DNA of 64,000 nucleotides from Helicobacter sp. 11-8110 (GTDB lineage Bacteria; Campylobacterota; Campylobacteria; Campylobacterales; Helicobacteraceae), in contig NZ_NHYL01000006.1 of assembly GCF_003288905.1 (NCBI RefSeq), forward strand, positions 1 to 64,000. The letters run 5' to 3'. Position numbers and translations under genes: made by a program. The notes beneath the pieces are model-generated. The model worked only from the letters and a program-made list of their open reading frames with translations, was not told where the DNA came from and ran no database searches. Positions 19,293 to 29,641 of the stretch are shown here, piece after piece. Each line of letters starts with the position of its first letter. Position 1 is the stretch's first letter.

Positions 19293-20218
19293 TTTTCGAT
19301 TCTTTGGCGGACATTAAAGCGTGGTATAAATGATTTGGGCAAGAATAAATAAACTAGTGCTTTGAGTGCTTTGAGATTAGGATAGATAAGAAGGCTTTGT
19401 AGAATCTTTTTAAAAGCGTGTTTATTATCTCCACCTTGCCGATAAAGCAATGCGGCTGTTGCACAGAGTTCAGCTAGGTATTTGGGGCATAATTCTTTGC
19501 GTTCTTTATAGAATAATAAAATGTCTTGCTCATAATTTTTAACCATCTCAAGGGGTTTGTATTTCATATTGTGCGTAAGTGATTCAGCATGTATCCGATA
19601 GAATTTTAAAGGACGATGGAGATAAAAACAGGGGCTCTGTTTGTGCATTCTAAGCCATAAAAGCCCAACATTTCCGCGTTTAAGATTTTCGCTAAAGCGC
19701 CTTGTTCCAAGCAGTTTTCTCTCAAAAAGTGTAATAAATTCTCCCTTTAAGTTGCCACATAAAACTTCTTTAAAAGACACTTCGCGTGTTTCATTTATGC
19801 CTTTGCCAGAGAGAAATCCATCATCGCTTCTTGTGCAGTTTGCAAGAATGATTCCATAATGTTTATTAAATTGCAAATAAACTTCCACCATTTGGGAAAT
19901 TGCCTCTTTAAAAAGTAAGTCATCATCATCTAAAAGTAGCACTAAATCTCCGTTTGCATAATCTAAGCCATTGTTGCGATTCCCAGCTGATCCTTTAGAA
20001 TGAGCATTTTGAACAACTTTAATATTAGGATGATCTTGGGCGTATTCACAGGCAAAGGTAAAGGTGTTATCACTAGAACCATCATCACTGATAATGATTT
20101 CCAAATTTGGATAATCTTGCTCTAAGATACTTTCAATCGCTTCTGTAAAAAAATATTCTCGGTTAAAGGTTGTTAGAATGACACTTACCTTTGGAAGATC
20201 TATATTTTTAGAAGTCAT
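19289..20218 (-). CDS. GT2-family glycosyltransferase
   Basis: 309 residues, GT-A fold: VSVILTTFNR start, ISDDGSSDNT nucleotide-binding strand, and an aspartate-rich DXD element (LLLDDDDLL, about residues 93-101). Resembles branching or chain-extending transferases such as C. jejuni PglI, though the C-terminal part is not specific enough to name it. Lies 27 bases behind pglK. Confidence 0.82.
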   Translation of the reverse strand: MTSKNIDLPKVSVILTTFNREYFFTEAIESILEQDYPNLEIIISDDGSSDNTFTFACEYAQDHPNIKVVQNAHSKGSAGNRNNGLDYANGDLVLLLDDDDLLFKEAISQMVEVYLQFNKHYGIILANCTRSDDGFLSGKGINETREVSFKEVLCGNLKGEFITLFERKLLGTRRFSENLKRGNVGLLWLRMHKQSPCFYLHRPLKFYRIHAESLTHNMKYKPLEMVKNYEQDILLFYKERKELCPKYLAELCATAALLYRQGGDNKHAFKKILQSLLIYPNLKALKALVYLFLPKSFIPRFNVRQRIEK

Positions 20219-20245
20219 TTGTATCCTTGTCTTTAAAATCGTATC

Positions 20246-21952
20246 TTATAAATCGGCATAAGAAATCTTTTTTGGAATCCCTTTTTTAATCTGATAAATA
20301 GTATCACATTTTTGAATAGTGCTTAGGCGGTGTGCGATGATGAGTAGAGTTTTATTTTGTGAGATTTGATAGATTTCTTCCATAATTTTTTGTTCAGTTG
20401 TATTATCTAGAGCGCTTGTTGCTTCATCTAAAACAAGTATCTCAGGATCCCCATATAATGCTCTTGCAATGGCGATTCTTTGTTTTTGTCCGCCACTAAG
20501 TGCGATTCCGCTATCTCCTACTTGAGTATAGATTCCCTCTTTGGTCGCTAAAAAATCATAAATATTGGCTAATTTTAAACAATTTATCATTTTTTCTTCA
20601 TTAAATTCCCTGCCAAAGGCGACATTGTCTGCGACATTGCCATCAAAAAGATAAACATTTTGTGGAATGTATCCTATTTTACTTCTCCAGCTTTTGAGAT
20701 TTTTATCACAAAGTCTAGTTTGGTCAATGTAAATTTCTCCGCTATTTGGCTCCAAAAGGCTAATAATGAGATCTACTAATGTGCTTTTGCCACTACCTGA
20801 TTCTCCTATAAATGCAGTTTTAGAGCCTTTTTTGAGAGTGAGATTTACATTTTCTAACACCTTTTTGTCTTGTGTGTAGCCAAAACAAATATTTCTAAGT
20901 TCAATTTTTTCGCAGAACTTAATTCTTTCATCACCTAGTTTTTTGGTTTGCATTTGAATGTCTTGATAGATGATCTCTAAAGAGCGGTAGTTAAAAAGGA
21001 TTTTATTATAGGAATCTAAAATTCGATTAATGGAAGGCAAAAGTCGATAGAGAGCAAGGACATACATTGATAATAAAGGGAGATGAGATGACATATTTTT
21101 GCCATCGGTAATAAAGAGATACAAAACAACAGCAATCATCATACAAAAACCAATGGCTTCAAGCAAAAGACGCGGAATATGAAAAAAGGTTTGATTTTTG
21201 ATATTAGCCAGTGAATAACCCCAAGAACTTTGGGTGAAATGATCTAAAATGGTTTGATTATTGCTTTGAAGTTTGATAATTTTGTAGTTTCCAAAACTGC
21301 TTGCAAGGCATTCAAAAAAGCTTTTTTGATAGAATTCTTTTTGTTTGCCTTGTTTTTTGATTTTTTGTGAGACAAATTTACTCATTAAAAATCCAAAGAA
21401 TCCGAGCATAATGGTAAGCCCTAGCGTGATTTTGAAATTCACAAACAAGAGTGTTCCATAAATCAAGAGCACCACAAACACTTCTGAAGTCATAAATAAA
21501 ATAGCTGCAAGCAAAATAGTAAAATTATGGGCTTCAGTGGTGATTGTTTTTGTGAGATAGCTTGTGTTTTTGGTTAAAAAATCTTGGTAATTCATACCCA
21601 AATAATTTACAAATAAACGCCCTACAATAAGATGATAACGCCCAAAAGTAAAACGAGCCAAAAGATGCTGATAGATGAGGTTTGCAATGCTTCTAAAGCA
21701 ATAAAATATCAAAAGTGAAATTCCAAAAAAGACAACAAAGTGATAAGCAGAATCAAATTTAAGAAGATGATAAAAATAAGCAAAATAAGGCTTATTTTCT
21801 ATTAACGATAAATCACTTGCTATAGAAATAAAAGGAGCAATGGCGGAGATTCCTATTAACTCTATTAATGAGACAATAAGTGAAACAAAAAGTAAAAAAT
21901 AAATATAGATTCTATCTTCTTGAGAGAGAATTAAATCAAGCTTAGCAAACAT
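20246..21952 (-). CDS. pglK: Lipid-linked oligosaccharide flippase PglK
   Basis: 568-residue ABC half-transporter: six membrane helices (about 1-320) and a nucleotide-binding domain with Walker A GESGSGKST (about 383), signature LSGGQ (about 484) and Walker B ILVLDEATS. Alignment from memory with C. jejuni PglK is close along the whole length (start ILSQEDR, HLLARF, VLALYRL, IGYIPQN). PglK flips the undecaprenyl-diphosphate glycan to the periplasm for PglB. Leads three glycosyltransferase genes. No oligosaccharyltransferase is in the window, as in Helicobacter species whose pgl genes are scattered. Confidence 0.88.
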   Translation of the reverse strand: MFAKLDLILSQEDRIYIYFLLFVSLIVSLIELIGISAIAPFISIASDLSLIENKPYFAYFYHLLKFDSAYHFVVFFGISLLIFYCFRSIANLIYQHLLARFTFGRYHLIVGRLFVNYLGMNYQDFLTKNTSYLTKTITTEAHNFTILLAAILFMTSEVFVVLLIYGTLLFVNFKITLGLTIMLGFFGFLMSKFVSQKIKKQGKQKEFYQKSFFECLASSFGNYKIIKLQSNNQTILDHFTQSSWGYSLANIKNQTFFHIPRLLLEAIGFCMMIAVVLYLFITDGKNMSSHLPLLSMYVLALYRLLPSINRILDSYNKILFNYRSLEIIYQDIQMQTKKLGDERIKFCEKIELRNICFGYTQDKKVLENVNLTLKKGSKTAFIGESGSGKSTLVDLIISLLEPNSGEIYIDQTRLCDKNLKSWRSKIGYIPQNVYLFDGNVADNVAFGREFNEEKMINCLKLANIYDFLATKEGIYTQVGDSGIALSGGQKQRIAIARALYGDPEILVLDEATSALDNTTEQKIMEEIYQISQNKTLLIIAHRLSTIQKCDTIYQIKKGIPKKISYADL

Positions 21953-22117
21953 ATTTACCTTTTTGTGTTTAAAAATTTCTGAAATTATAAAACAAACTTG
22001 GTGTGAAGTTTTTTAATTTGCGTAGTTTTCTTAAAAAAATTATATTTTTTAGAGTTTATTTAACGCAAAATAAAGTAAAATTTTATAAATCTTAAATTTT
22101 AAAATAAGGAATAAATC

Positions 22118-23371
22118 ATGAAAACTTTAGCTGTAATTGGACTTGGTTATGTTGGATTGCCCTTAGCTGTAGAGTTTGGAAAGAAATACAAAGTAATTGG
22201 ATTTGATATTCACCAAAAGCGCATCGATGAGTTAAAAGAGGGTTATGATAGGACTTTAGAAGTTGAAAAAGAAGAATTACAGAGCGCTAAGGGATTGAGT
22301 TATACAACAAACTTAGAAGATTTGAGAGTAGCACAAATTTACATTGTTACAGTTCCCACACCCATTGATCATTACAATAAGCCTGATTTAACGCCACTTC
22401 TTAAGGCTTCTAGCAGTGTGGGTAAGGTGCTAAAAAAAGATGATATTGTGATTTATGAAAGCACTGTTTATCCGGGTTGCACCGAGGAAGATTGTGTGCC
22501 AATTTTGGAGCGTGAGAGTGGATTAAAATTTAATGTGGATTTCTTTTGTGGATACTCTCCAGAGCGGATTAATCCAGGTGATAAAGAGCATCGATTGCCT
22601 AGCATTAAGAAAGTTACAAGTGGCTCTACACCACAAATTGCCCAAGAAGTCAATGCGCTTTATGCTAGTATTATTGCAGCAGGCACTCACAAGGCTTCAA
22701 GTATTAAAGTAGCTGAAGCAGCTAAAGTTATTGAAAATTCCCAAAGGGATATTAATATTGCTTTTGTCAATGAACTTTCTTTGATTTTTGATAAAATGGG
22801 AATTGATACTCTTGATGTATTGGAAGCTGCAGGGACAAAGTGGAATTTTTTGCCATTTCGCCCAGGGCTTGTGGGGGGGCATTGTATTGGGGTGGATCCT
22901 TATTATCTTACACACAAGGCAGAATCATTAGGCTATCATTCTCAAGTGATTCTAGCAGGGCGACATATTAATGATAATATGGGTGTTGTTGTGGCTAATA
23001 AAGTGATTAAATTGATGATTAAACAAGCGCATCAAATCGTGGGTAGCAAAGTGGCGATTTTAGGGATTACTTTTAAGGAAAATTGTCCTGATATTCGTAA
23101 TTCTCGCGTAGTAGATATTATTAAAGAATTAAAAGATTTTGATTGTTGTGTTGAAGTGTTTGATCCTTGGGCTGATTTAGTAGAAGTAGAGCATGAGTAT
23201 GGATTGACATTAAAAGAAATTAAAGACTTTAAAATGCAAGATTATGCTGCTGTTATTGTGGCAGTGGCACATAATGAATTTAAAGAGCTTGATTTTAGCA
23301 ATAAAGGCAAGACAATCATTTATGATTTAAAAGGAATCTTGCCAAAAGAACAAGTAAGTGGGAGATTGTAA
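22118..23371 (+). CDS. UDP-N-acetyl-hexosamine 6-dehydrogenase, WbpO/TviB-like
   Basis: 417 residues. NAD-binding GLGYVGLP (residues 8-15), catalytic cysteine C256 in [12 protein letters not shown], and C-terminal UDP-binding domain with [11 protein letters not shown]. Members of this subgroup oxidise UDP-GalNAc or UDP-GlcNAc to the uronic acid; UDP-glucose dehydrogenases are the alternative. Divergent from pglK, so it probably supplies a uronic acid for the same glycan (inference). SD AAGGA before the ATG. Confidence 0.82.
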   Translation: MKTLAVIGLGYVGLPLAVEFGKKYKVIGFDIHQKRIDELKEGYDRTLEVEKEELQSAKGLSYTTNLEDLRVAQIYIVTVPTPIDHYNKPDLTPLLKASSSVGKVLKKDDIVIYESTVYPGCTEEDCVPILERESGLKFNVDFFCGYSPERINPGDKEHRLPSIKKVTSGSTPQIAQEVNALYASIIAAGTHKASSIKVAEAAKVIENSQRDINIAFVNELSLIFDKMGIDTLDVLEAAGTKWNFLPFRPGLVGGHCIGVDPYYLTHKAESLGYHSQVILAGRHINDNMGVVVANKVIKLMIKQAHQIVGSKVAILGITFKENCPDIRNSRVVDIIKELKDFDCCVEVFDPWADLVEVEHEYGLTLKEIKDFKMQDYAAVIVAVAHNEFKELDFSNKGKTIIYDLKGILPKEQVSGRL

Positions 23372-24209
23372 TGCAAATTGACACTAAAAGGCAATATAAT
23401 TATACTTCTAGCTCCATTCGCCCTTTGCAAATTCAAGAATATTTTCCTATGAAAATTGAGATAGATAAAACTATTTTTGCTAATTATCTTCTAGCTCCCC
23501 TCCTACTTGTAATTCTTTTTCCAAAGGTGAATCGCAAGGCTTTTTGGAGGAATTATTACAAAAACTACAAAATGATTTTTCCAAAAAACAAAATAAAATC
23601 AAGAAAGAATTAAAATGGAGAGGGATTCCACAAGAACTTGCCTTAAGTTTTTATCTTAATGATTTTATCCACAAAAGCAAACATTACACTCCAAGAGATA
23701 TTAAAGAAAATGTTGTTTTTACCAATCTGATAGAGTATTTTATGGGCTTAAAATATGCACATTGTGGGCAAAAACCTTATGCATTGCAAATGCTCTTAGA
23801 ATATTTTGGGATTTCATCAAGAGTGATAAGCTATAGTGATTTATTTGGGTGGACTCATGGATTTTTACAAGTAGAAATTGAAAATAAATGGAGAATTTTA
23901 GATCCTACTTTTCATGTTTATTTTGATATTGGAGTAGAAGATATTATTGAAAATCCCTATTGTAATAGAAAAATACTTTCTTTTTGGAGTGAGGAGTTTT
24001 ATGTTGATAAAACAATAAATTATAATAAATTTATCAATTCGCAAATTGATGAGAGAACTCATACAACTTTTAAATATTGTCGAGAATGGTTTATGTTTGC
24101 CGGATTTTATCCCTTTGTTCCGCCTATTTTATATTTTCAAGAAAATATTAAGGGTGAGGTGGTAAAACTCTATGATATAAGAGAAGATAGAAATTATCAA
24201 TTTGTTTAA
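23371..24209 (+). pseudogene. Transglutaminase-like protein gene with a broken frame
   Basis: The first ATG overlaps the dehydrogenase stop (TAATG) and opens a frame that ends at 23613 (80 codons). The conserved part is in another frame, open from 23484 and containing an ATG at 23544 (221 residues to 24209). That frame has a papain-like transglutaminase core: Cys in AHCGQKPYAL (residue 74 from 23544), His in GWTHGFLQV (105), Asp in RILDPTF (120). The gene therefore needs a frame change, or is translated only from 23544, where a GGAGG-containing sequence (about 23546) does not precede the ATG well. An 11-bp repeat brackets the break. Role unknown; sugar-locus position hints at glycan modification. 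Confidence 0.6.
23405..23498 (+). repeat. 11-bp direct repeat bracketing the frame break
   Basis: CTTCTAGCTCC at 23405-23415 and 23488-23498, 83 bases apart. Reading TCT AGC TCC in the first copy uses the upstream frame; the same codons in the second copy fall in the downstream (transglutaminase) frame. Loss of one 83-base unit would join the two frames. Confidence 0.8.
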
Positions 24210-24352
24210 CAAGCTGAGGTTTTGGTTGATAGGCAATCTTAGTTGGGCTAATTTAATGTTTAGATTGCTGGTATTTTGCTGTGATTGCTTGAGAATATCC
24301 ATTTTTTTTAAGCAAAAGATTGATAGAATCCTAGTAAAAAATAAGGATTTTG

Positions 24353-25780
24353 ATGAGCGCGTATGAGACCATCATCGGACTAGAAGTGCATGTCCAACTT
24401 AACACCAAAACTAAAATCTTTTGTTCGTGTGCCACGAGCTTTGGCGCAGAACCAAATACCAATGTCTGTCCTACTTGCTTGGGACTTCCAGGTGCATTGC
24501 CAGTGCTAAATAAAGAAGTGGTAAAAAAAGCTATTGCTTTTGGCACCGCTATTAATGCACAGATTAATCAAAACTCTGTATTTGCGCGCAAAAATTATTT
24601 TTATCCCGATTTACCAAAAGCTTATCAAATTAGTCAATTTGAAATTCCCATTGTAGGGCGTGGAAATATAGAAATAGAAGTCAATGGTGAGAAAAAAATC
24701 ATCGGCGTTACACGCGCACATATGGAAGAAGATGCCGGAAAAAATATCCACGAACACGATTACTCCAAAGTCGATCTAAACCGCGCTTGCACACCACTTT
24801 TAGAGATTGTGAGTGAGCCAGATATGCGTAGCAGTGATGAAGCAATTGCATATCTAAAAAAACTCCACTCTATCGTGCGATTTTTGGATATTTCTGATGC
24901 AAATATGCAAGAAGGAAGCTTTCGCTGTGATGCCAATGTTTCTATCCGCCCAAAAGGAGATTCTAAACTCTATACGCGCGTAGAAATTAAAAATCTTAAT
25001 TCGTTTAAATTTATCCAAAAAGCTATCGAATACGAAGTGGAGCGACAGATTGAAGCGTGGGAAGATGGCAAGTATCAAAGCGAAGTAGTGCAAGAAACGC
25101 GTCTATTTGATACTGCAAAAGGCATAACGCGATCTATGCGTGGCAAAGAGGAGGCTGCGGATTATCGCTATTTCCCTGATCCAGATTTGTTGCCTGTGTA
25201 TATTGATGAAGAGTTAATGAAAGAGGGGAGAGAGATTCCAGAAATGCCTGATGAAAAAAGAGAGCGTTATGTGCGAGAATTTGGCATTAAACCCTATGAT
25301 GCAGGGGTGCTTACCTCTAGCTTAGAGCTAACACAATATTTTGAATCTATGCTTGGGTTTGGCGCAAGTGCCAAAGGTTCTCTCACTTGGCTTACCACAG
25401 AGCTTTTGGGGCGTCTAAAAGGTGAGAATACTTTGCAAACTTGTGGGGTAGATTCACGCACACTTGCAACTTTGGTGTGTAGCATTGATGAATCTAAAAT
25501 TAGTGGCAAAAGTGGCAAAGAAATTTTAGATGTCTTGGTAGAGCAAAAAGGCGGTGATGTAGATAGCCTTATAGATTCTATGGGATTAGCACAAGTGAAT
25601 GACGATGGTGCAATCCTAGCTACCATAGATTCTGTGCTATCTGCCAATACCGATAAAGTCGCGGAATACAAAAGTGGCAAAGATAAACTCTTTGGATTTT
25701 TTGTCGGTCAAGTGATGAAAAATAGCAAGGGAGCAAATCCTGCTAGAGTAAATGAGCTTTTAAAAGAAAAATTACAATAG
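24353..25780 (+). CDS. gatB: Aspartyl/glutamyl-tRNA amidotransferase subunit B
   Basis: 475 residues from the ATG at 24353 (AAGGA 6 bases upstream). N-terminal [13 protein letters not shown], zinc-binding region with CSC and [12 protein letters not shown], and the cradle domain with EDAGK; C-terminal YqeY-like helical tail. Converts misacylated Glu-tRNA-Gln and Asp-tRNA-Asn to the amides with GatA and GatC, which Campylobacterota need. Neither gatA nor gatC is adjacent. Confidence 0.97.
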   Translation: MSAYETIIGLEVHVQLNTKTKIFCSCATSFGAEPNTNVCPTCLGLPGALPVLNKEVVKKAIAFGTAINAQINQNSVFARKNYFYPDLPKAYQISQFEIPIVGRGNIEIEVNGEKKIIGVTRAHMEEDAGKNIHEHDYSKVDLNRACTPLLEIVSEPDMRSSDEAIAYLKKLHSIVRFLDISDANMQEGSFRCDANVSIRPKGDSKLYTRVEIKNLNSFKFIQKAIEYEVERQIEAWEDGKYQSEVVQETRLFDTAKGITRSMRGKEEAADYRYFPDPDLLPVYIDEELMKEGREIPEMPDEKRERYVREFGIKPYDAGVLTSSLELTQYFESMLGFGASAKGSLTWLTTELLGRLKGENTLQTCGVDSRTLATLVCSIDESKISGKSGKEILDVLVEQKGGDVDSLIDSMGLAQVNDDGAILATIDSVLSANTDKVAEYKSGKDKLFGFFVGQVMKNSKGANPARVNELLKEKLQ

Positions 25781-25883
25781 ATTTGATTTTTTGGCATAAG
25801 CGATTTAAAAAAGCTTATAACAAGGTATTAGGATAGGTTAAAGGGCAGTCTTATAAAATAATAAAATACTTTGAGGAGAGTTT

Positions 25884-27614
25884 ATGTGTCATTCACAAGA
25901 TTTGTGGAATCTTACTCCGCTTTTTTCTAACAAAGAAACATTAGAAGAATCGTTGCGTAATGAAATTAATCGTGCAGCAAAGTTTGAAGAACAATATAAA
26001 GGTCAATTAGCCACACTTGATCACCACTTCTTTTATCAAGCTATCAAAGAGTATGAAAAGATTTTTGAAAATCTATCAAGGGTAATGACTTATGCATTTT
26101 TGTGTTTTGCGGCTAACACTAAAGAAGGTGCATTTTTAGCCAAATGCGAAATGGAAGTTAATAAAGCACAAGATAAATTATTGTTTTTTGATTTAGAATT
26201 TAACGCACTAGAAGAAAACAAAAAAAAGGATTTTATTTGCAATGCAAAAGAATATAGCTATTATTTGGAACTTTTAGCTAAAAACGCAAAACATCAACTC
26301 ACTTTGCCTGAAGAAAAAATATTGTTAAAAACACAACCTGTGGGTGTAGATAGCTTTAAGCGCTTTTTTGATGAGCATTTAAGCCGCTTGAAATTTGAAT
26401 TCCAAGGCAAACAATTAAGCGAAGAAGAGATTCTAAGCTTTCTTTATGATAAAAATCAAGCAACAAGAAAAGAGGCTGCAAAATCTCTTAGCGTAACTTT
26501 GAGAGAAAATTTGGAGCTTTTGGCTTATATTTACAATGTGGTGCGTAAAGATTTGAGAATCACAGCAGAATTAAGAGGCTATAAATCGCTAGAAGAATCA
26601 CGCCACAATGATAATCAAATTACCCAAAAAAGTGTGGATAGTATGGTTAAGAGCATTAATGATTCAGTAGGGATTGTAGAGGAATACTACACTCTAAAAA
26701 CAAAGCTTTTGGGATTAGAGAAATTATATGATTATGATCGCTATGCGCCACTTTTATGTAGTGAAGATTCAGAATTCACTTATGAAGAATCTAAAAAAAT
26801 CGTTTTAGAAACCTTTAGAGAGTTTTCGCCGCGGTTTTATGAGATTGCTAAAAAGGCTTTTGATGAGGGGTGGATTGATTCGCATCCAAGAGAAAATAAA
26901 AGAGGAGGTGCTTTTAGCCATAGTGCAGTGCCAAGTGTCCATCCTTATTTGATGCTAAATCACACCAATAAAAGACGAGATGCTTTCACAATGGCTCATG
27001 AATTAGGACACACAATTCATCAATATCTCTCTTATAGGGTGGGTTATTTGAATGCAGATACTCCCTTGACAACAGCAGAAACTGCCTCTGTCTTTGCTGA
27101 AATGCTTTTATTTGACAAAATGAAAGAGATTTTATCTAAAGAAGAAAAAATCGCACTTTATGCAGGGAAGTTAGAGGATATTTTTGCAACACTCTTTAGA
27201 CAAAATGTTTTTACTAATTTTGAAAGAAGGGTGCATCAAGAAGAATCGGAGTTAAGCGCAGATGAGTTTAGCCAAATATGGCAAGAAGAGAATCAAAAAA
27301 TGTTTGGCAAGAGCGTGATTTTGACTGAGGATTATCGTTTGTGGTGGTCGTATATTCCGCATTTTATTCATACTCCTTTTTATTGCTATGCGTATAGCTA
27401 TGGGCAACTTTTGGTTATGGCACTTTTTGGTGTTTATAAAAAAGAGGGAAAAAGCTTTATAGAGAAATATGAGAAGTTTTTGAGCTTAGGAGGTAGCAAA
27501 TCGCCAAAGGAATTGGTAGGTATTTTTGGCTTGGATATTGAAGATGATGATTTTTGGAAAATAGGGATCAAAGAAGTAGAATCATTGCTAAAGGGATTAA
27601 AAGAGATTTTATAA
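25884..27614 (+). CDS. pepF: Oligoendopeptidase F (M3 metallopeptidase)
   Basis: 576 residues. Zinc site HELGH at H372, E373, H376 with the downstream glutamate in TAETASVFAEML. Cytoplasmic peptidase of the M3B family, cleaving peptides of roughly 7-17 residues. Strong SD (GAGGAGAG) before the ATG. It heads a rightward run of conserved Campylobacterota genes to cutA. Confidence 0.93.
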   Translation: MCHSQDLWNLTPLFSNKETLEESLRNEINRAAKFEEQYKGQLATLDHHFFYQAIKEYEKIFENLSRVMTYAFLCFAANTKEGAFLAKCEMEVNKAQDKLLFFDLEFNALEENKKKDFICNAKEYSYYLELLAKNAKHQLTLPEEKILLKTQPVGVDSFKRFFDEHLSRLKFEFQGKQLSEEEILSFLYDKNQATRKEAAKSLSVTLRENLELLAYIYNVVRKDLRITAELRGYKSLEESRHNDNQITQKSVDSMVKSINDSVGIVEEYYTLKTKLLGLEKLYDYDRYAPLLCSEDSEFTYEESKKIVLETFREFSPRFYEIAKKAFDEGWIDSHPRENKRGGAFSHSAVPSVHPYLMLNHTNKRRDAFTMAHELGHTIHQYLSYRVGYLNADTPLTTAETASVFAEMLLFDKMKEILSKEEKIALYAGKLEDIFATLFRQNVFTNFERRVHQEESELSADEFSQIWQEENQKMFGKSVILTEDYRLWWSYIPHFIHTPFYCYAYSYGQLLVMALFGVYKKEGKSFIEKYEKFLSLGGSKSPKELVGIFGLDIEDDDFWKIGIKEVESLLKGLKEIL

Positions 27615-27631
27615 AGGGGGAGGTAGCAGCT

Positions 27632-28111
27632 ATGAATTTAGAGAAAATCCTGCACGATAAGAAATTTATGGAGCTTAATAAAATGCATTGTCGTAAGATA
27701 TTAGAGTATTTAATCCATAAAAAAATCAATTTTTCCATTGTTTGCAATGTTTCTTGTGTGAAATTTGAGCCTGAACTTCCAAGTAATATCAAGGCAGCCT
27801 TTAGTGAATTAACTGTGTTTATTTTAGCAGGTTATACTTTTGAGAGTTTGGAAATTGATGAGAATAATCTCTATTTTGAAGCAGGGTTTGGTGAAGAAAA
27901 TTTGGGTAGTTTTGTAACAACTCCTTTGGAATCTATTGTTCAAATTTTGCTACCCAATGAAACAGATATTCGTGCTGATTTTTGCGTTTTTATTAATCTT
28001 TTGGCGACTTATATTGTGCCGCAAAATGAGAATGATTTTGGTGATGATGGTGTAAATAGCTCTATGAAAGCTTTATTATCAAATCCAAAGAATCGTAAAT
28101 TTAAGAAATAA
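27632..28111 (+). CDS. Conserved Campylobacterota protein
   Basis: 159 residues from the ATG at 27632, preceded by GGGGGAGG; an earlier in-frame ATG lies inside pepF and is unlikely. Soluble, acidic, with a hydrophobic core around residues 70-120. It ends in a basic tail (NPKNRKFKK). No motif I can name. It follows pepF as in H. pylori (HP0469 next to HP0470). Confidence 0.7.
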   Translation: MNLEKILHDKKFMELNKMHCRKILEYLIHKKINFSIVCNVSCVKFEPELPSNIKAAFSELTVFILAGYTFESLEIDENNLYFEAGFGEENLGSFVTTPLESIVQILLPNETDIRADFCVFINLLATYIVPQNENDFGDDGVNSSMKALLSNPKNRKFKK

Positions 28112-28148
28112 AAATGGATAATATTTTTGAATTTTTAAGGGGGAGTTT

Positions 28149-28811
28149 GTGGATAAAAAAATTAACTTAAAAATATTTCGATTTGATGTGCAGACAGATT
28201 ATTTGCCTTATTTTTCAAAGTTACAGATAAAAATAGACAAAGAAAGAACACTTTCAGAATTATTAGAAAAAATAAAAGAGAATCTCTTTGGTTTTGCTTA
28301 TAATGCTTATGGGTTTAAAATCAATGGAATCGTGGTATGTGATTTTGGCTTAAAAATAGAAGATTTGATTGGAAGATTTGGGCTAAATTGGACAATAGAA
28401 CCTTTGAATATGAGATTGGTTACAAAGGATCTGGTGATTGATACTAAGCCATTTTTGCAAAAGATTCAAGAATTGGAAAGATTTGGGCTTAATCAAAGTG
28501 AGGATTTTGTGCTTACATTTTTTCCATTTGCTTATGCTACGCCCATTGGCTTAGAAGAAAGTAGTTCTAGTGAAGTGTTTTTTGTGTTAGCGTATTTGAT
28601 TTATCAAGAAACTAACAATGAAGCAATACTTGAGTTTGTTACAATGGGAGAAAATAATATTTTTAATACCCTAGCTATTAAAAATTATGTTTTTCCGATG
28701 AATAGTTATGTTGATAATTATTTGAATGAATTTAAGAAAATTATCTTTAAAAAAAGTAATCATAAAGAAGTGAAGAATTTAGCTAAATTGCTTTTAAATA
28801 GAATTTTATAA
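28149..28811 (+). CDS. Conserved protein, DUF5644-like
   Basis: 220 residues from a GTG at 28149 with AAGGGGGAG upstream. N-terminus (about 1-95) has the ferredoxin-like beta-grasp look of the DUF5644 family found before HdrB-like proteins in Campylobacterota, but no iron-sulfur cysteine pattern; the rest is helical. Its neighbour is an HdrB-like protein. Function unknown; family assignment is from memory and moderate. Confidence 0.55.
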   Translation: MDKKINLKIFRFDVQTDYLPYFSKLQIKIDKERTLSELLEKIKENLFGFAYNAYGFKINGIVVCDFGLKIEDLIGRFGLNWTIEPLNMRLVTKDLVIDTKPFLQKIQELERFGLNQSEDFVLTFFPFAYATPIGLEESSSSEVFFVLAYLIYQETNNEAILEFVTMGENNIFNTLAIKNYVFPMNSYVDNYLNEFKKIIFKKSNHKEVKNLAKLLLNRIL

Positions 28812-28822
28812 AGGGAAGTGTG

Positions 28823-29641
28823 ATGAAGGAATATATTTTATTACATAATGATTTTTACCCTAAAAGTGCTTTTATTTTGACAGAAAATTTAAAGAAGCTT
28901 TGCCAAAAACTACAGATTCCTATAGCTGGGATTCAAAAAATTGCTTGTGAGAATCGATTATTACCCTTTGTGGATGAGCTAAAATATTATGGGCAAATTT
29001 TAAGAGCTTTGGTAGAGGCACAAAAAAAAGAGAGTAAGCTTTTGGTTTATGATAGTCAAACTTTGCTTGGAATTTTGGAATTTTTTAGAAAATATTATGA
29101 AGATTTGGAATTCAAAGAGCAATTATTGAAAGATTTTGGTATAGAAGTGGATATTTTGGAATTAGAGAAATGTTTTATTTTTATGCCAGAAGTGATTTTG
29201 CAAAATATCAAGGGATTGCATAAGAAGAGAAGATGGGAGGGTTTTAAGTGCGCATTTTTACTAGATAGAGAATTGGAGAAAATAGTCAGGGATTATTATC
29301 TTATTGAAGAATTTGAAAATATTTTGGGACTCAAAATTTTAACTTTCTATAAAGATAGTCTTGATTATTTACTGCTTAGCAATAAGAGATTGGCTCACAA
29401 AATGGGTGGTAGAGATTACTATGAGATGGTGGATTGTGGAGTGGATTGTATTATCACGCCAAATATTGGAAATTTTGAGCTTTTAGATAGGAATGCCCAT
29501 GAAAATAAAAGAGCTTCAGGGCGCGATGATTTGGAGATTCCGCTTTTGTTTATTCCACAAATTTTTCTAGCACTATTTGAAGAGTTTGGTGCAAGCGATC
29601 TGTTGTTTGATCAGCATATCATAGCTCCAAAGATGCTTTAA
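28823..29641 (+). CDS. Degenerate HdrB-like protein
   Basis: 272 residues from the ATG at 28823 (AAGGGAAG upstream). The layout recalls heterodisulfide reductase subunit B proteins: the DCIITPNIGNFELLD segment corresponds to the DxIVTPCPxCxxNLD part of a CCG domain, with asparagine/isoleucine where the cluster cysteines should be. Only scattered cysteines remain (for example residue 36 and the VDCGVDC stretch), so a [4Fe-4S] cluster is doubtful. Stop overlaps the next start (TAATG). Confidence 0.5.
   Translation: MKEYILLHNDFYPKSAFILTENLKKLCQKLQIPIAGIQKIACENRLLPFVDELKYYGQILRALVEAQKKESKLLVYDSQTLLGILEFFRKYYEDLEFKEQLLKDFGIEVDILELEKCFIFMPEVILQNIKGLHKKRRWEGFKCAFLLDRELEKIVRDYYLIEEFENILGLKILTFYKDSLDYLLLSNKRLAHKMGGRDYYEMVDCGVDCIITPNIGNFELLDRNAHENKRASGRDDLEIPLLFIPQIFLALFEEFGASDLLFDQHIIAPKML

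Noticed and set aside
22871..22880. GTGGGGGGGC run in the dehydrogenase gene as a phase-variable tract
   Set aside because: Seven G encode the conserved GGHC active site in frame; no alternative frame is suggested, though slippage cannot be excluded.
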